64,000 bases of DNA from positions 26,134-90,133 of the forward strand of contig CAYJGR010000003.1 in assembly GCA_964370005.1 (NCBI GenBank), given 5' to 3'. A program made the translations under genes and the position numbers. Below are positions 42,422 to 50,830 of this stretch, piece after piece; position 1 is the first letter of the stretch; each line of letters opens with the position of its first letter. The notes below the pieces were generated by a model. It saw only the letters and a program-made list of their open reading frames with translations, made no database searches and was not told the origin of the DNA. This stretch comes from Heteroruminococcus sp964370005. GTDB lineage: Bacteria; Bacillota; Clostridia; Oscillospirales; Ruminococcaceae.

Positions 42422-42970
42422 ATGACTTTTGGGGATATTTTTTTAATCGGCCTTGGGCTTAGTATGGATGCTGTGGCGGTCTCGGTGGCGAATGGGCTGG
42501 CTTATCCCAAGCTTTCCCTACCCAAAAAGCTCTCCATGCCGATATCATTTGGATTGTTTCAAGGGATTATGCCCCTTTTCGGTTTCTGGGCAGGTACACT
42601 GTTTTCGGATATTATCAGTCGTTACGCCGGTATAACCACCTTTTTAGTTCTATGTTTTATCGGTGGCAAAATGCTTTGGGATGCATTTCACCCCTCGGAT
42701 GACCATGAGCGTTCCCTCCCTAAATTTTCTTTTGGTATGCTCATGGCACAGGCGGTGGCCACCAGCATAGATGCCTTTGCCGTGGGGGTCAGCTTTTGTG
42801 CCATCGGCATCAATATTGCCACTGCCGTGCCCATCATTGCAGTTATCACCCTCATCTGTAGCGCCATCGCCCTGTATGCAGGCAAAGTTTTTGGTGAAAA
42901 AATAGGCGGTCGTGCCCAATTTATAGGCGGTATACTGCTAATTTTCATGGGTGTCAGCGCACTGTTTTAA
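42422..42970 (+). CDS. mntP: Manganese exporter MntP
   Basis: A 182-residue membrane protein made of two DUF204 repeats: IGLGLSMDAVAVSVANGL and MAQAVATSIDAFAVGVSFC, each with the conserved Asp and Asn/Ser in the membrane. MntP exports Mn2+. GAAAGG lies 9 nt before ATG 42422. No yybP-ykoY riboswitch precedes it (the gap is 112 nt), in contrast to the antiporter at 55173. It converges with rubrerythrin over a shared terminator. Confidence 0.93.
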   Translation: MTFGDIFLIGLGLSMDAVAVSVANGLAYPKLSLPKKLSMPISFGLFQGIMPLFGFWAGTLFSDIISRYAGITTFLVLCFIGGKMLWDAFHPSDDHERSLPKFSFGMLMAQAVATSIDAFAVGVSFCAIGINIATAVPIIAVITLICSAIALYAGKVFGEKIGGRAQFIGGILLIFMGVSALF

Positions 42971-42994
42971 TTTAAGTTTACTTATGATGTAAAA

Positions 42995-43031
42995 GACCCT
43001 CCCGCCCGCAGAGTTTGCAGGTGGGAGGGTC
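42995..43031. terminator. Bidirectional terminator between mntP and rubrerythrin
   Basis: GACCCTCCCGCC (from 42995) pairs with GGTGGGAGGGTC (to 43031) around a GC-flanked loop, with A/T tracts on both sides. The two genes converge on it. Confidence 0.8.
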
Positions 43032-43047
43032 AATTTTAAGCTTGCAA

Positions 43048-43590
43048 TTAATAATTTTTAGCCAGCTGCTGGAAGTAAGCCTTGGGATGATCACATACGG
43101 GACATACGGCGAGTGCATCTGTTCCCTCATGGATATGTCCGCAATTGCGGCACTGCCATACAATTTTGCCATCCTTCTTAAATACCTTGCCGTTCTTCAC
43201 ATTCTCAAGGAGTGCCAAATATCTCTCCTCATGCTCCTTCTCGATGGCAGCTACAGCGGTAAAGAGTGCGGCAATCTTGTCAAAGCCCTCAGCCTTAGCT
43301 TCCTCGGCGAACTTGGCGTACATATCGGTCCACTCAAAGTTCTCACCGGCAGCGGCATCTGCCAAGTTTGTGATTGTATCGGGCACCTCGCCGTCATGAA
43401 GAAGTTTAAACCACATTTTAGCGTGCTCTTTCTCGTTGTCAGCGGTCTCTATAAAGAGCGCCGCAATCTGCTCGTAGCCCTCTTTCTTGGCCTTGGAAGC
43501 GTAGTAGGTGTACTTGTTGCGGGCTTGGCTCTCACCTGCAAAAGCGGCGGCGAGGTTGGCTTCTGTTCTTGTTCCTTTTAGATTGCTCAT
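43048..43590 (-). CDS. rbr: Rubrerythrin
   Basis: A 180-residue rubrerythrin: N-terminal four-helix bundle with paired ExxH motifs (NEKEHAKMW, EKEHEERY) for the di-iron site, and a C-terminal rubredoxin-like domain with CRNCGH and CPVCDH. It reduces peroxide in anaerobes. GAGGAG precedes ATG 43590. Its start overlaps the perR stop by 4 nt, so peroxide sensor and peroxidase are made together. Confidence 0.95.
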   Translation of the reverse strand: MSNLKGTRTEANLAAAFAGESQARNKYTYYASKAKKEGYEQIAALFIETADNEKEHAKMWFKLLHDGEVPDTITNLADAAAGENFEWTDMYAKFAEEAKAEGFDKIAALFTAVAAIEKEHEERYLALLENVKNGKVFKKDGKIVWQCRNCGHIHEGTDALAVCPVCDHPKAYFQQLAKNY

Positions 43591-43988
43591 TTCGTATTCT
43601 CCTCTTTGTTTATATTTTTTTGGCAGTCTTTGCAATATCCCCGTATCATAAGTTCTTGACTGAGTAGCGCAAAGCCCGCTTTTTCACGAAGGGTTTTGTC
43701 CATTTCCTCGAGAAACGGTAGGTCAACATCCTGTACTTGGCCACAGTTTTGACAAACCAAATGTTGATGTTCATGATGTTTACGGTCGAAACAGTCGGGT
43801 GAATTGCTCAGGGCAATTCGCCGTATCATTCCGTGTTCCACAAGCTGGTTTAGGTTGCGGTAGACCGTGCCGAGGCTGAGGTTCTTGTGCTCGGCTTTAA
43901 GCATGTTATAAATATTATCGGCGGTGGGGTGCTCATGGCTTTGCTCAATGGCCGCCAATACAAGCTCCCTTTGTTTGGAGAACTTCAA
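43587..43988 (-). CDS. perR: PerR-type peroxide repressor (Fur family)
   Basis: About 133 residues. The winged helix (SLGTVYRNLNQL) is followed by the metal sites: His in HPTADNIY, Asp in CFDRK, HQH in HEHQHLVC and Asp in QVQDVD, the PerR set in which an Asp replaces the Glu of Fur. CQNC and CKDC hold the structural zinc. Start choice: GTG at 43997 has no ribosome site, while TTG at 43988 follows GAGGTGA. It is upstream of and coupled to rubrerythrin, with a PerR-box-like operator in its promoter. Confidence 0.88.
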   Translation of the reverse strand: MKFSKQRELVLAAIEQSHEHPTADNIYNMLKAEHKNLSLGTVYRNLNQLVEHGMIRRIALSNSPDCFDRKHHEHQHLVCQNCGQVQDVDLPFLEEMDKTLREKAGFALLSQELMIRGYCKDCQKNINKEENTK

Positions 43989-44004
43989 TTTGTTCACCTC
44001 AAAA

Positions 44005-44055
44005 CAGTAATGATTATTACTTTTACTATTATACTTATAAAATAATAATTGTCAA
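44005..44055 (-). promoter_or_regulatory. perR-rbr promoter with overlapping Per-box-like operator
   Basis: Minus-strand TTGACA (44050-44055), a 16-bp spacer and TATAAT (44028-44033). Just downstream lies GTAATGATTATTAC (44007-44020), nearly palindromic and matching 10 of 14 positions of the Per-box consensus when centred at 44012. It would cover the transcription start, consistent with autorepression. Confidence 0.7.
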
Positions 44056-44113
44056 GTATATTTTGAAAATATTTTTTGATATTATAATGTGACAATTTCT
44101 CGAAAATAACCAC

Positions 44114-44142
44114 TTGTGGCAAATTATATTGCGTGGTATAAT
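44114..44142 (+). promoter_or_regulatory. Promoter of the DtxR-type regulator gene
   Basis: TTGTGG (44114-44119), a 17-bp spacer and TATAAT (44137-44142). The predicted leader is about 35 nt before 44185. It is divergent from the perR promoter. Confidence 0.65.
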
Positions 44143-44184
44143 CAAACATGTTGGAAATTTTGTTGTATCTAAGGAGTTATGCCC

Positions 44185-44565
44185 ATGAATATTCATGAGT
44201 CGGCTGAAAATTATTTGGAGTGTATATTCATGTTGGAAAGTGAGCATGGTTTTGCTCGCTCGGTGGATATCGCCGAAAAACTTGGAGTGTCAAAACCGAG
44301 TGTGAGCGTCGCCATGAAGCTTTTGCGTGAAAATGGATATATCAACATGGAACGAGGCAGCACCATAACCCTCACCCCTGCAGGGGAAGCAGTGGCACGT
44401 CGCATGTATCAGCGCCACAGATTGCTGGCTGAAATCCTTATAGAATGGGGCGTAGAACCCGCTGTGGCCTACGATGACGCATGCAAAATGGAGCATGATC
44501 TCAGCGATCAAAGCTTTACGGCCATATGTGCCAAGGCCGGACGTACCCCCGCAAAGCTCGATTAG
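44185..44565 (+). CDS. DtxR/MntR-family metal-dependent regulator
   Basis: A 126-residue regulator: N-terminal winged helix (DIAEKLGVSKPSVSVAMKLL) and a dimerisation/metal domain, without the SH3-like third domain. Metal ligands compared with MntR and DtxR: SAENYLECI has Asn where MntR has Asp8 and DtxR Met10; RHRLLAE keeps the His; CKMEHDL has the Cys-x-x-Glu-His of DtxR rather than the Glu of MntR. The metal (iron or manganese) is therefore uncertain. ATG 44185 follows AAGGAG by 8 nt. It is near mntP and may control it. Confidence 0.85.
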   Translation: MNIHESAENYLECIFMLESEHGFARSVDIAEKLGVSKPSVSVAMKLLRENGYINMERGSTITLTPAGEAVARRMYQRHRLLAEILIEWGVEPAVAYDDACKMEHDLSDQSFTAICAKAGRTPAKLD

Positions 44566-44587
44566 CCGTAGCCACACCACATAAGCC

Positions 44588-44636
44588 AAAGACCGCATAT
44601 TAGAAGTGTGTATACCTTCTAATAGCGGTCTTTTTT
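44588..44636. terminator. Bidirectional terminator
   Basis: AAAGACCGC-A-TATTAGAAG pairs with CTTCTAATA-GCGGTCTTT around TGTGTATAC, followed by TTT. It separates the convergent regulator and FAH-family genes. Confidence 0.85.
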
Positions 44637-44641
44637 AAATA

Positions 44642-45397
44642 TTACTCTGCAATCACATTGCGTAGTACGCCTATGTTCTCGATTTCGACCTCGCAAATAT
44701 CCCCCACCTTCATGGGGCTGATGCCTGCGGGGGTACCTGTGGTCACCACATCGCCCGGGTTTAGGGTCATGCACTCGGTGATAAACTCCATCAAAAACGG
44801 AATATTCCACATAAAGTGCTTTGTGCTGCTGCTCTGCTTGATCTCGCCATTTACCTTACAGCATATGTCCAAGTTATCGCCGTCGATATCGGTGACAATC
44901 ACAGGGCCTATCGGGCAAAATGTATCAAAGGCCTTGCCCCTTGTCCACTGCCCCTCGGATTTTTGTATGTCCCTTGCTGTGACATCATTTAGACAGGTGT
45001 AGCCGAATATATAATCGAGCGCCTCTTCTTTTATTATATTCTTAGCCGTCTTGCCCACCACAAAAGCGAGTTCCCCCTCGTGGTCAACCCTACTCGATAT
45101 CTTGGGATATATTATGTTTTGCTCGGGGCCGATTATCGCCGACAAGGGCTTAAAAAACAGCACAGGCTTTTCGGGCATAGGCTCATTACTAAACTCCAAC
45201 ACATGATCATGATAGTTTTTGCCCACCGCCACCACCTTTGTGGGGGTCACAGGTGCTAAAAATTCGGCCTGCGTTTTTGCTATCTCCTCACCTGTATAGC
45301 TTATACCCTCATATGGTGCTTTTTCGAGTATGCGCAGGTTCTCTTCCACCTGCACCCACACCTGCTCATTCTTGTATAACACTCGCGCAAATTTCAT
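44642..45397 (-). CDS. Fumarylacetoacetate hydrolase family protein
   Basis: A 251-residue FAH-fold enzyme: VAVGKNYHDHVLEF, then DHEGELAFVVGK (metal-binding Glu/Glu/Asp set with HEGEL) and LNPGDVVTTGTPAGI near the C-terminus. Members include acylpyruvate hydrolases, oxaloacetate decarboxylases and isomerases; the substrate cannot be assigned. It lies 15 nt after the V-ATPase D gene on the same strand and may be read through from that operon. Confidence 0.88.
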   Translation of the reverse strand: MKFARVLYKNEQVWVQVEENLRILEKAPYEGISYTGEEIAKTQAEFLAPVTPTKVVAVGKNYHDHVLEFSNEPMPEKPVLFFKPLSAIIGPEQNIIYPKISSRVDHEGELAFVVGKTAKNIIKEEALDYIFGYTCLNDVTARDIQKSEGQWTRGKAFDTFCPIGPVIVTDIDGDNLDICCKVNGEIKQSSSTKHFMWNIPFLMEFITECMTLNPGDVVTTGTPAGISPMKVGDICEVEIENIGVLRNVIAE

Positions 45398-45412
45398 ATC
45401 CCATTACCTCAC

Positions 45413-46075
45413 TTATGTCGTTTCGTTTTCGGCATGACTCACCCATTTATTTTGTCTTCGTTCCTTGGTGGTCTTTATAACCTTCAGGCGGGAAAAATCC
45501 TCCCGTTCCTTCTCCTCGAGCGACTCACTTATATACTTTGTCGTTTTATTAAACTTAGGGATAACTATATTTTCAAGGGCGTTGGCACGGCTCTGGGTCT
45601 TCTTTATGGCCTGCGCCAATCTATATATGCTGTTCTCTACCTCGGCCAGCTTGACCGTGAGCATTTTCACCTGATGAAAACACAGATAGGCATAGTCAAG
45701 CTGCGAGTTGGTGTCGGCCATGCTGTATATGGGGGGAGGTGCCTCGGGGCAATCTATCGTGACGGTGGGCAGTTCCACTCCCATGACACTGCGATACTGC
45801 ACCGACACCCCGTTCTCTTCACTGACCGAATTTGCAATCTCGTCACATATCCCCAGCGTGATATTAGCCCTTTGCAGTGCAATATATGCCTGCTTATAGG
45901 TTCTGTCTATATCCCCCCGCACATCGCTCGCCTTGTCAATAAGGGTCATCATCTCACGTATGAGAATATTGCGCTTTCGGTCAAGAAGATCATACCCCAC
46001 CTTGGCCAGATGAAGCGACTTTTTGCCCGCCAATAAATTCCCCTTTGTTGGAAATACGGTATCCTCGCCTGCCAT
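45413..46075 (-). CDS. atpD: V-type ATPase subunit D
   Basis: A 220-residue central-stalk subunit: N-terminal FPTKGNLLAGKKSLHLAKVGYDLLDRKR, then a long coiled coil and the C-terminal helix with TQSRANALENIVIPKF, all standard for subunit D. It rotates inside the A3B3 ring. Last gene of the nine-gene operon, 28 nt after atpB. Confidence 0.95.
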   Translation of the reverse strand: MAGEDTVFPTKGNLLAGKKSLHLAKVGYDLLDRKRNILIREMMTLIDKASDVRGDIDRTYKQAYIALQRANITLGICDEIANSVSEENGVSVQYRSVMGVELPTVTIDCPEAPPPIYSMADTNSQLDYAYLCFHQVKMLTVKLAEVENSIYRLAQAIKKTQSRANALENIVIPKFNKTTKYISESLEEKEREDFSRLKVIKTTKERRQNKWVSHAENETT

Positions 46076-46103
46076 GACTTACCCCCCTTTGCAATGTGCT
46101 AAA

Positions 46104-47510
46104 TCAAGGATGTTGTATAGGCTTTTTATCCTTTTTGTCACTCGGATAGTACTGCTCAATGAGCACATCGTCCAGACGGTCGAGAATTTCCCTGGGCAAT
46201 GTCCCAAGTAACTCCCACCCAAGGCTCAATGTCTGCTCCATAGTGCGGTTTTCGTCAAACCGTTGTCCTATAAACCTTTGCTCAAACTCCCGCCCAAACC
46301 GCAATAACAACTTGTCGGTAGCGCTTAGCTCCTCCTCGCCTATGACAGAGGCCAAGGAGCGGGCATCCTGCACTCTGGCATAGCAGGCGAAAAGCTGATT
46401 GGCAAGCGGGGCATGATCCTCCCTTGTGTAACCCTCGCCGATGCCATCCTTCATAAGGCGGGACAAACTGGGTAACACCAACACAGGCGGATATATCCCT
46501 CCCCTATCAAGGTTGCGATCAAGCACAATTTGCCCCTCGGTTATATAGCCGGTCAAATCGGGTACGGGATGTGTGATGTCGTCGTTGGGCATGGTTAGTA
46601 TTGGGAGTTGGGTCACAGAACCCTGTGCCCCCTTTATGATGCCGGCACGCTCATAAAGCGAGGCCAAATCGGAGTATAGATATCCCGGGTAGCCCTTGCG
46701 CCCCGGAATCTCCCCCTTTGAGGAGGAAAATTCTCGCAATGCCTCGGCATAGGAGGTCATATCGGTCAGTATCACAAGCACATGCATGTTGTGATGATAG
46801 GCCAAATACTCAGCGGCAGTAAGGGCACAGCGTGGGGTCAAAATGCGCTCGATTATGGGATCATTTGACATGTTGAGGAACATAACCACATTTTGTAGTA
46901 CACCGGCCTGCTCAAAGCTGTGGCGGAAGTAGTCGGCCACGTCGTTTTTTACACCCATCGCCGCAAATACCACGCAAAAGTTTTGATCCCCTCCACCCGT
47001 CAGGCGGGCTTGGTTAACAATCTGCACGGCGAGCTTGTTGTGCTGCATCCCCGATCCTGAGAATATCGGCAACTTTTGCCCACGTATGAGGGTCATCATG
47101 GCATCGATTGCCGATACCCCTGTGTGTATATAGTTTCGGGGGTAGACCCTGGCAACAGGATTAAGCGGTTTGCCGTTTATATCGCCGTACTCCTCGGCAA
47201 ACACCTCACCCAGACCATCCACAGGGCGACCTGCACCGCCTAAAACCCGTCCAAGCATCTCTTTTGAAAGAGGTATCTGCATGGGATGGGCAAGCAGACG
47301 TGTTTTTGTATTGGTAAGTGAAAGCCCCCTTGTGCCCTCAAACACCTGTATGACCACCTTTTGGCCGTCGATTTGTACCACACGGCCTGTGCGAGTGGTG
47401 CCGTCTTGAAGCTCGAGTTCTACCATCTCCTCGTAGCTTGCGCCCACAACGCGGTCGAGCATGACAAGTGGTCCGTTTATATCACTGAGCCCCACAAATT
47501 GAATGCTCAC
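46104..47510 (-). CDS. atpB: V-type ATPase subunit B
   Basis: A 468-residue non-catalytic nucleotide subunit. It has the RecA fold without a true Walker A (FSGSGMQHNKLA), plus LTDMTSYAEALREFS and YPGYLYSDLASLYERAG, all family marks. It alternates with A subunits in the V1 head. Its start overlaps the atpA stop by 4 nt. Confidence 0.96.
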   Translation of the reverse strand: MSIQFVGLSDINGPLVMLDRVVGASYEEMVELELQDGTTRTGRVVQIDGQKVVIQVFEGTRGLSLTNTKTRLLAHPMQIPLSKEMLGRVLGGAGRPVDGLGEVFAEEYGDINGKPLNPVARVYPRNYIHTGVSAIDAMMTLIRGQKLPIFSGSGMQHNKLAVQIVNQARLTGGGDQNFCVVFAAMGVKNDVADYFRHSFEQAGVLQNVVMFLNMSNDPIIERILTPRCALTAAEYLAYHHNMHVLVILTDMTSYAEALREFSSSKGEIPGRKGYPGYLYSDLASLYERAGIIKGAQGSVTQLPILTMPNDDITHPVPDLTGYITEGQIVLDRNLDRGGIYPPVLVLPSLSRLMKDGIGEGYTREDHAPLANQLFACYARVQDARSLASVIGEEELSATDKLLLRFGREFEQRFIGQRFDENRTMEQTLSLGWELLGTLPREILDRLDDVLIEQYYPSDKKDKKPIQHP

Positions 47511-49282
47511 TTTTTGACACCTCCCCCGCTCACGCCCGAAAGACCCGACAACTCCATATCGATATCGACCTGATATTGCTCAAACAAATCCATACGGTCG
47601 TTGGGAATGTCATACTTCATCTTCACAAGCTTTTCAAATATTTTGCCACCGAGCAAATCACCTAAAGTCACACCAGTATCGAGCAATGTGCGACACTTAT
47701 CGTACAGATATAGTATTGTCTCCATCATTTTTTGTTGTTTTTGGAGCGAGACATAGGTGTCGTCGGCATGGTAGGCGTTTTGCTGCAAAAATCCCACACG
47801 TATGACACGGCAGACCTCCATGATCAGCTTTTGGTCGTCGGGAAGCACATCGGAGCCGATAAGCTTGACGATCTCCATGAGCTGACTCTCCTCCTGTAAC
47901 AGCGATATCATCCCCTGACGACAGCGCAAAAAATCCTCGCTGACATTGTGGCGGTACCAGTCCGACAACTCATCTGTATATTCGCTGTAACTGGTCATCC
48001 AGTTTATGGCGGGATAATGACGTGCATAGGCAAGGGAACGGTCCAGCGCCCAAAAACAGCGCACAAATCTCTTGGTATTCTGGGTCACAGGTTCGGAAAA
48101 GTCGGCCCCCTGTGGCGACACCGCCCCTATGATGGACACACTCCCCTCACCACCCGCAATGGGTGTGACATATCCCGCACGCTCGTAAAATTCGGACAGG
48201 CGTGATGGCAGATAAGCGGGAAAGCCCTCCTCGGCCGGCATCTCCTCAAGTCGTCCCGATATCTCACGCAGTGCCTCGGCCCAGCGTGAGGTCGAATCGG
48301 CCATTACCGCCACATGATAGCCCATATCCCTGTAATATTCGGCCAGAGTTATACCGGTGTAAATCGAGGCCTCACGTGCTGCCACCGGCATATTGGAGGT
48401 ATTGGCGATGAGCACAGTGCGGTCTGTAAGTGCCTTGCCGCTCTTGGGGTCTACAAGCTCGGAGAACTCCTCGAGCACCTGTGTCATCTCATTGCCACGC
48501 TCGCCACAGCCTATATATACAATTATATCGGCGTCCGACCACTTGGCCAGCTGGTGTTGTGTCATGGTTTTACCGGTGCCAAACCCACCGGGCACCGCCG
48601 CCGTGCCACCTTTGGCTATGGGGAACAAAGTATCAACAACTCGCTGTCCCGTTATAAGCGGACGGCTTATGGGCAGGCGGTTTTTTACAGGGCGTGCCAC
48701 CCTTATCGGCCAGTGCTGACAAAGGGTAATCTTATGTTCTTCACCCATGCTGTCGGTCAGTTTTATGATGCAATCATTTAGCGTATAACTACCCGCATCG
48801 GCCACCCAACTCACCCTGCCCGATAGATTTGGGGAGAGCATACAGCGGTGTTCTATTAGTGGTGTTTCGGGGCAAGTGGCATATATCTCACCGCCCGAAA
48901 GCTCCTGTCCCACCGACACGGTCGGCGTGACCTCCCAGCGGATATCCTCGCTAAGCGACGGTATGCCCGAGCCCTCATCCAAGAAAGCCCCAGTCTTGGC
49001 CTCCAAATCTTTAAGCGGACGACCAATGCCATCAAATATGTTTGAAAGTATGCCGGGGCCGAGGGTGGCACTTATGGGGGAGCCTGTGCCCTCCACAATC
49101 TCACCCGGGGACAGTCCCGTGGTCACCTCATAGACCTGTATGGTGGTATATCGATCGGATATGGAGATTACCTCCCCCACCAAACGTCTTTTGCCCACAT
49201 ATACCATCTCCATCATGGAGAAATCTTTTGTATTTTCAAGCCTAATCACCGGCCCGTTGATAGAGTAAATTTTATTGCTCAT
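47507..49282 (-). CDS. atpA: V-type ATPase catalytic subunit A
   Basis: A 591-residue catalytic subunit: N-terminal beta barrel, the inserted bulge domain, Walker A GGFGTGKTMTQ, GERGNEM (catalytic Glu) and MADSTSRWAEALRE. It hydrolyses or makes ATP in the V1 head. The frame is open 46 codons further upstream, but ATG 49282 begins the family's YSINGPVIRL block and has GAGGAA upstream. It follows atpE by 22 nt. Confidence 0.97.
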   Translation of the reverse strand: MSNKIYSINGPVIRLENTKDFSMMEMVYVGKRRLVGEVISISDRYTTIQVYEVTTGLSPGEIVEGTGSPISATLGPGILSNIFDGIGRPLKDLEAKTGAFLDEGSGIPSLSEDIRWEVTPTVSVGQELSGGEIYATCPETPLIEHRCMLSPNLSGRVSWVADAGSYTLNDCIIKLTDSMGEEHKITLCQHWPIRVARPVKNRLPISRPLITGQRVVDTLFPIAKGGTAAVPGGFGTGKTMTQHQLAKWSDADIIVYIGCGERGNEMTQVLEEFSELVDPKSGKALTDRTVLIANTSNMPVAAREASIYTGITLAEYYRDMGYHVAVMADSTSRWAEALREISGRLEEMPAEEGFPAYLPSRLSEFYERAGYVTPIAGGEGSVSIIGAVSPQGADFSEPVTQNTKRFVRCFWALDRSLAYARHYPAINWMTSYSEYTDELSDWYRHNVSEDFLRCRQGMISLLQEESQLMEIVKLIGSDVLPDDQKLIMEVCRVIRVGFLQQNAYHADDTYVSLQKQQKMMETILYLYDKCRTLLDTGVTLGDLLGGKIFEKLVKMKYDIPNDRMDLFEQYQVDIDMELSGLSGVSGGGVKK

Positions 49283-49304
49283 CCTAAAAATTCCTCGTCT
49301 TATT

Positions 49305-49901
49305 TTAATCGAATGTAAGCCCCGAATGTGAGTAGAACCAGGGGCGTTGTTCATGAAGTTTTGTGTCAAGGGTCTCGTCCACCACAAGGCCGGCGTCGGT
49401 GTTTTCAAGGCGCAGACCACCTATTGTTATTGTGCTGTCGGGGGTGACGGTACACCCCTGTCCCACTATCTCCTGCAAATCGCTAAGGAGCGCACCGTCA
49501 GTGGGGCAAATCATCAGCTTGCCACCATGCAGCGGAAAGCGATCGGCCATATCCTGCGCCGTCTGTATCAGCTTTTTGCGGTAAGTCGAGGTCTTGGCGT
49601 AGTCGAGTAGCTTCTCAGCCACCATGGCAAACAATTCTTCGGTCAGTTCCTCACGGCGATGCAGTAGTGCCTGCCGATGTTCGGTTTCGTGGTGGGAAAT
49701 GTCGGTGGTGGCGGCGGTGTGTAGATGGGATACCTCTTTTTGGATTTTGCCGTACAGCTCACCTAAAATTTTATCCTCCACCTTGTCAAGCTCACGCTGT
49801 CGGTATTCATCGGTTTGCTTTCTTATCTCGTCGCTCTCCTGCCTTGCCTCGGACAATACAGCTCGCTCTATCATGGCCATACGATCTTCAATTCTTGCCA
49901 T
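49305..49901 (-). CDS. atpE: V-type ATPase subunit E
   Basis: A 198-residue peripheral-stalk subunit: a charged N-terminal coiled coil (residues 1-90, many Arg/Glu) and a globular C-terminal domain with GGLRLENTDAGLVVDETLDT, the subunit E signature. Pairs with the G-type subunit to form the stator stalk. It lies between atpF and atpA. Confidence 0.92.
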   Translation of the reverse strand: MARIEDRMAMIERAVLSEARQESDEIRKQTDEYRQRELDKVEDKILGELYGKIQKEVSHLHTAATTDISHHETEHRQALLHRREELTEELFAMVAEKLLDYAKTSTYRKKLIQTAQDMADRFPLHGGKLMICPTDGALLSDLQEIVGQGCTVTPDSTITIGGLRLENTDAGLVVDETLDTKLHEQRPWFYSHSGLTFD

Positions 49902-49972
49902 ATGGATATTCTCCGTTCTGCCGCTTTATTTTACAAAAACTCGGATAGCGACTCTCCAAGGTATTATTCACT

Positions 49973-50281
49973 TTAAATGCTTATACCCACCGATTCCCTG
50001 ACATATCTCGTTATAGTCTGCGATAATCCACTTCCACCGTGACGGTCACTTATCTCGACTATAAGGGGCAGTTTTTGGGTGAGCTTATAATGATACACAA
50101 GCTCGGGGCAGAGCTGTACAAGTTTGGAGGTTATAAGCACCACCCCCACATCACTCATTCCCACAGCCTTTTCAAGTTCCCGCTCGACCTCGTCGGCCGT
50201 ATGAACAACTGTGCCGTTTATACCCGCAAGCCTCATGCCCACACGGGTATCCACATTGTCACTTATAAGATAAAAACGCAT
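49973..50281 (-). CDS. atpF: V-type ATPase subunit F
   Basis: A 102-residue Rossmann-like subunit: MRFYLISDNVDTRVGMRLAG, DVGVVLITSKL, then LPLIVEISDRHG. It forms the central stalk with D. It lies 21 nt after atpK and 71 nt before atpE. Confidence 0.93.
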   Translation of the reverse strand: MRFYLISDNVDTRVGMRLAGINGTVVHTADEVERELEKAVGMSDVGVVLITSKLVQLCPELVYHYKLTQKLPLIVEISDRHGGSGLSQTITRYVRESVGISI

Positions 50282-50302
50282 AACAGCCTCCTTATGTGTG
50301 GC

Positions 50303-50767
50303 TTACAGGCTGTTTATTATGAGTATCGAAATAAGAATACCATACAGCGCAACACCCTCACCCATAGCCACGAATATCAGCGCCTTACCAAAGGCTTGGG
50401 GATCCTCACTGAAAGCACCTATAGCGGCAGGGGCAGCGGCGGCCACAGCTATTCCTGCACCGATGGAAGAAAGTCCCGTAACCAGTGCCGCGGCAAGATA
50501 AGCCATGCCTGTGCCGGTCGAAACACCCACGATGTTGGCCACACCCTCGGCCACCTCGCTGACCTCGGCCGCCAAGGACACATTGGACAACGGCAATATT
50601 ATCATGAGTATGGCCACTCCAAAGAAGGCGCATAGATTAAATATGACTGCATTTTTTGCGGCTGTGCCGGTCGTTATCCCCTTATAGATGGGTATAAGAG
50701 GCATGGAGAGCAAAATAAGGGCGGCCAGCGGTGCGAGTAGCATCATTGCAATAGACATAAGAGACAT
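50303..50767 (-). CDS. atpK: V-type ATPase proteolipid subunit K
   Basis: A 154-residue four-helix proteolipid. The carboxylate is in the last helix (FVAMGEGVALYG). The Gln that helps bind Na+ in the Enterococcus protein (in SGIAQGK) aligns with Val here (AGIAVAA), and the first helical hairpin carries no acidic residue. This favours H+ over Na+ as coupling ion; the inference is moderate. GGAGG precedes the ATG. Confidence 0.9.
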   Translation of the reverse strand: MSLMSIAMMLLAPLAALILLSMPLIPIYKGITTGTAAKNAVIFNLCAFFGVAILMIILPLSNVSLAAEVSEVAEGVANIVGVSTGTGMAYLAAALVTGLSSIGAGIAVAAAAPAAIGAFSEDPQAFGKALIFVAMGEGVALYGILISILIINSL

Positions 50768-50830
50768 CCTCCTGTATTGGGCGATCGGTTCGCCTTTTTG
50801 TAATATTTTGTGTATTTATACTTATAGCTA

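Noticed and set aside
49973..50767. Bacterial F-type ATPase c and epsilon subunits
   Set aside because: The four-helix proteolipid and the neighbouring A, B, D, E and I subunits identify a V-type enzyme.
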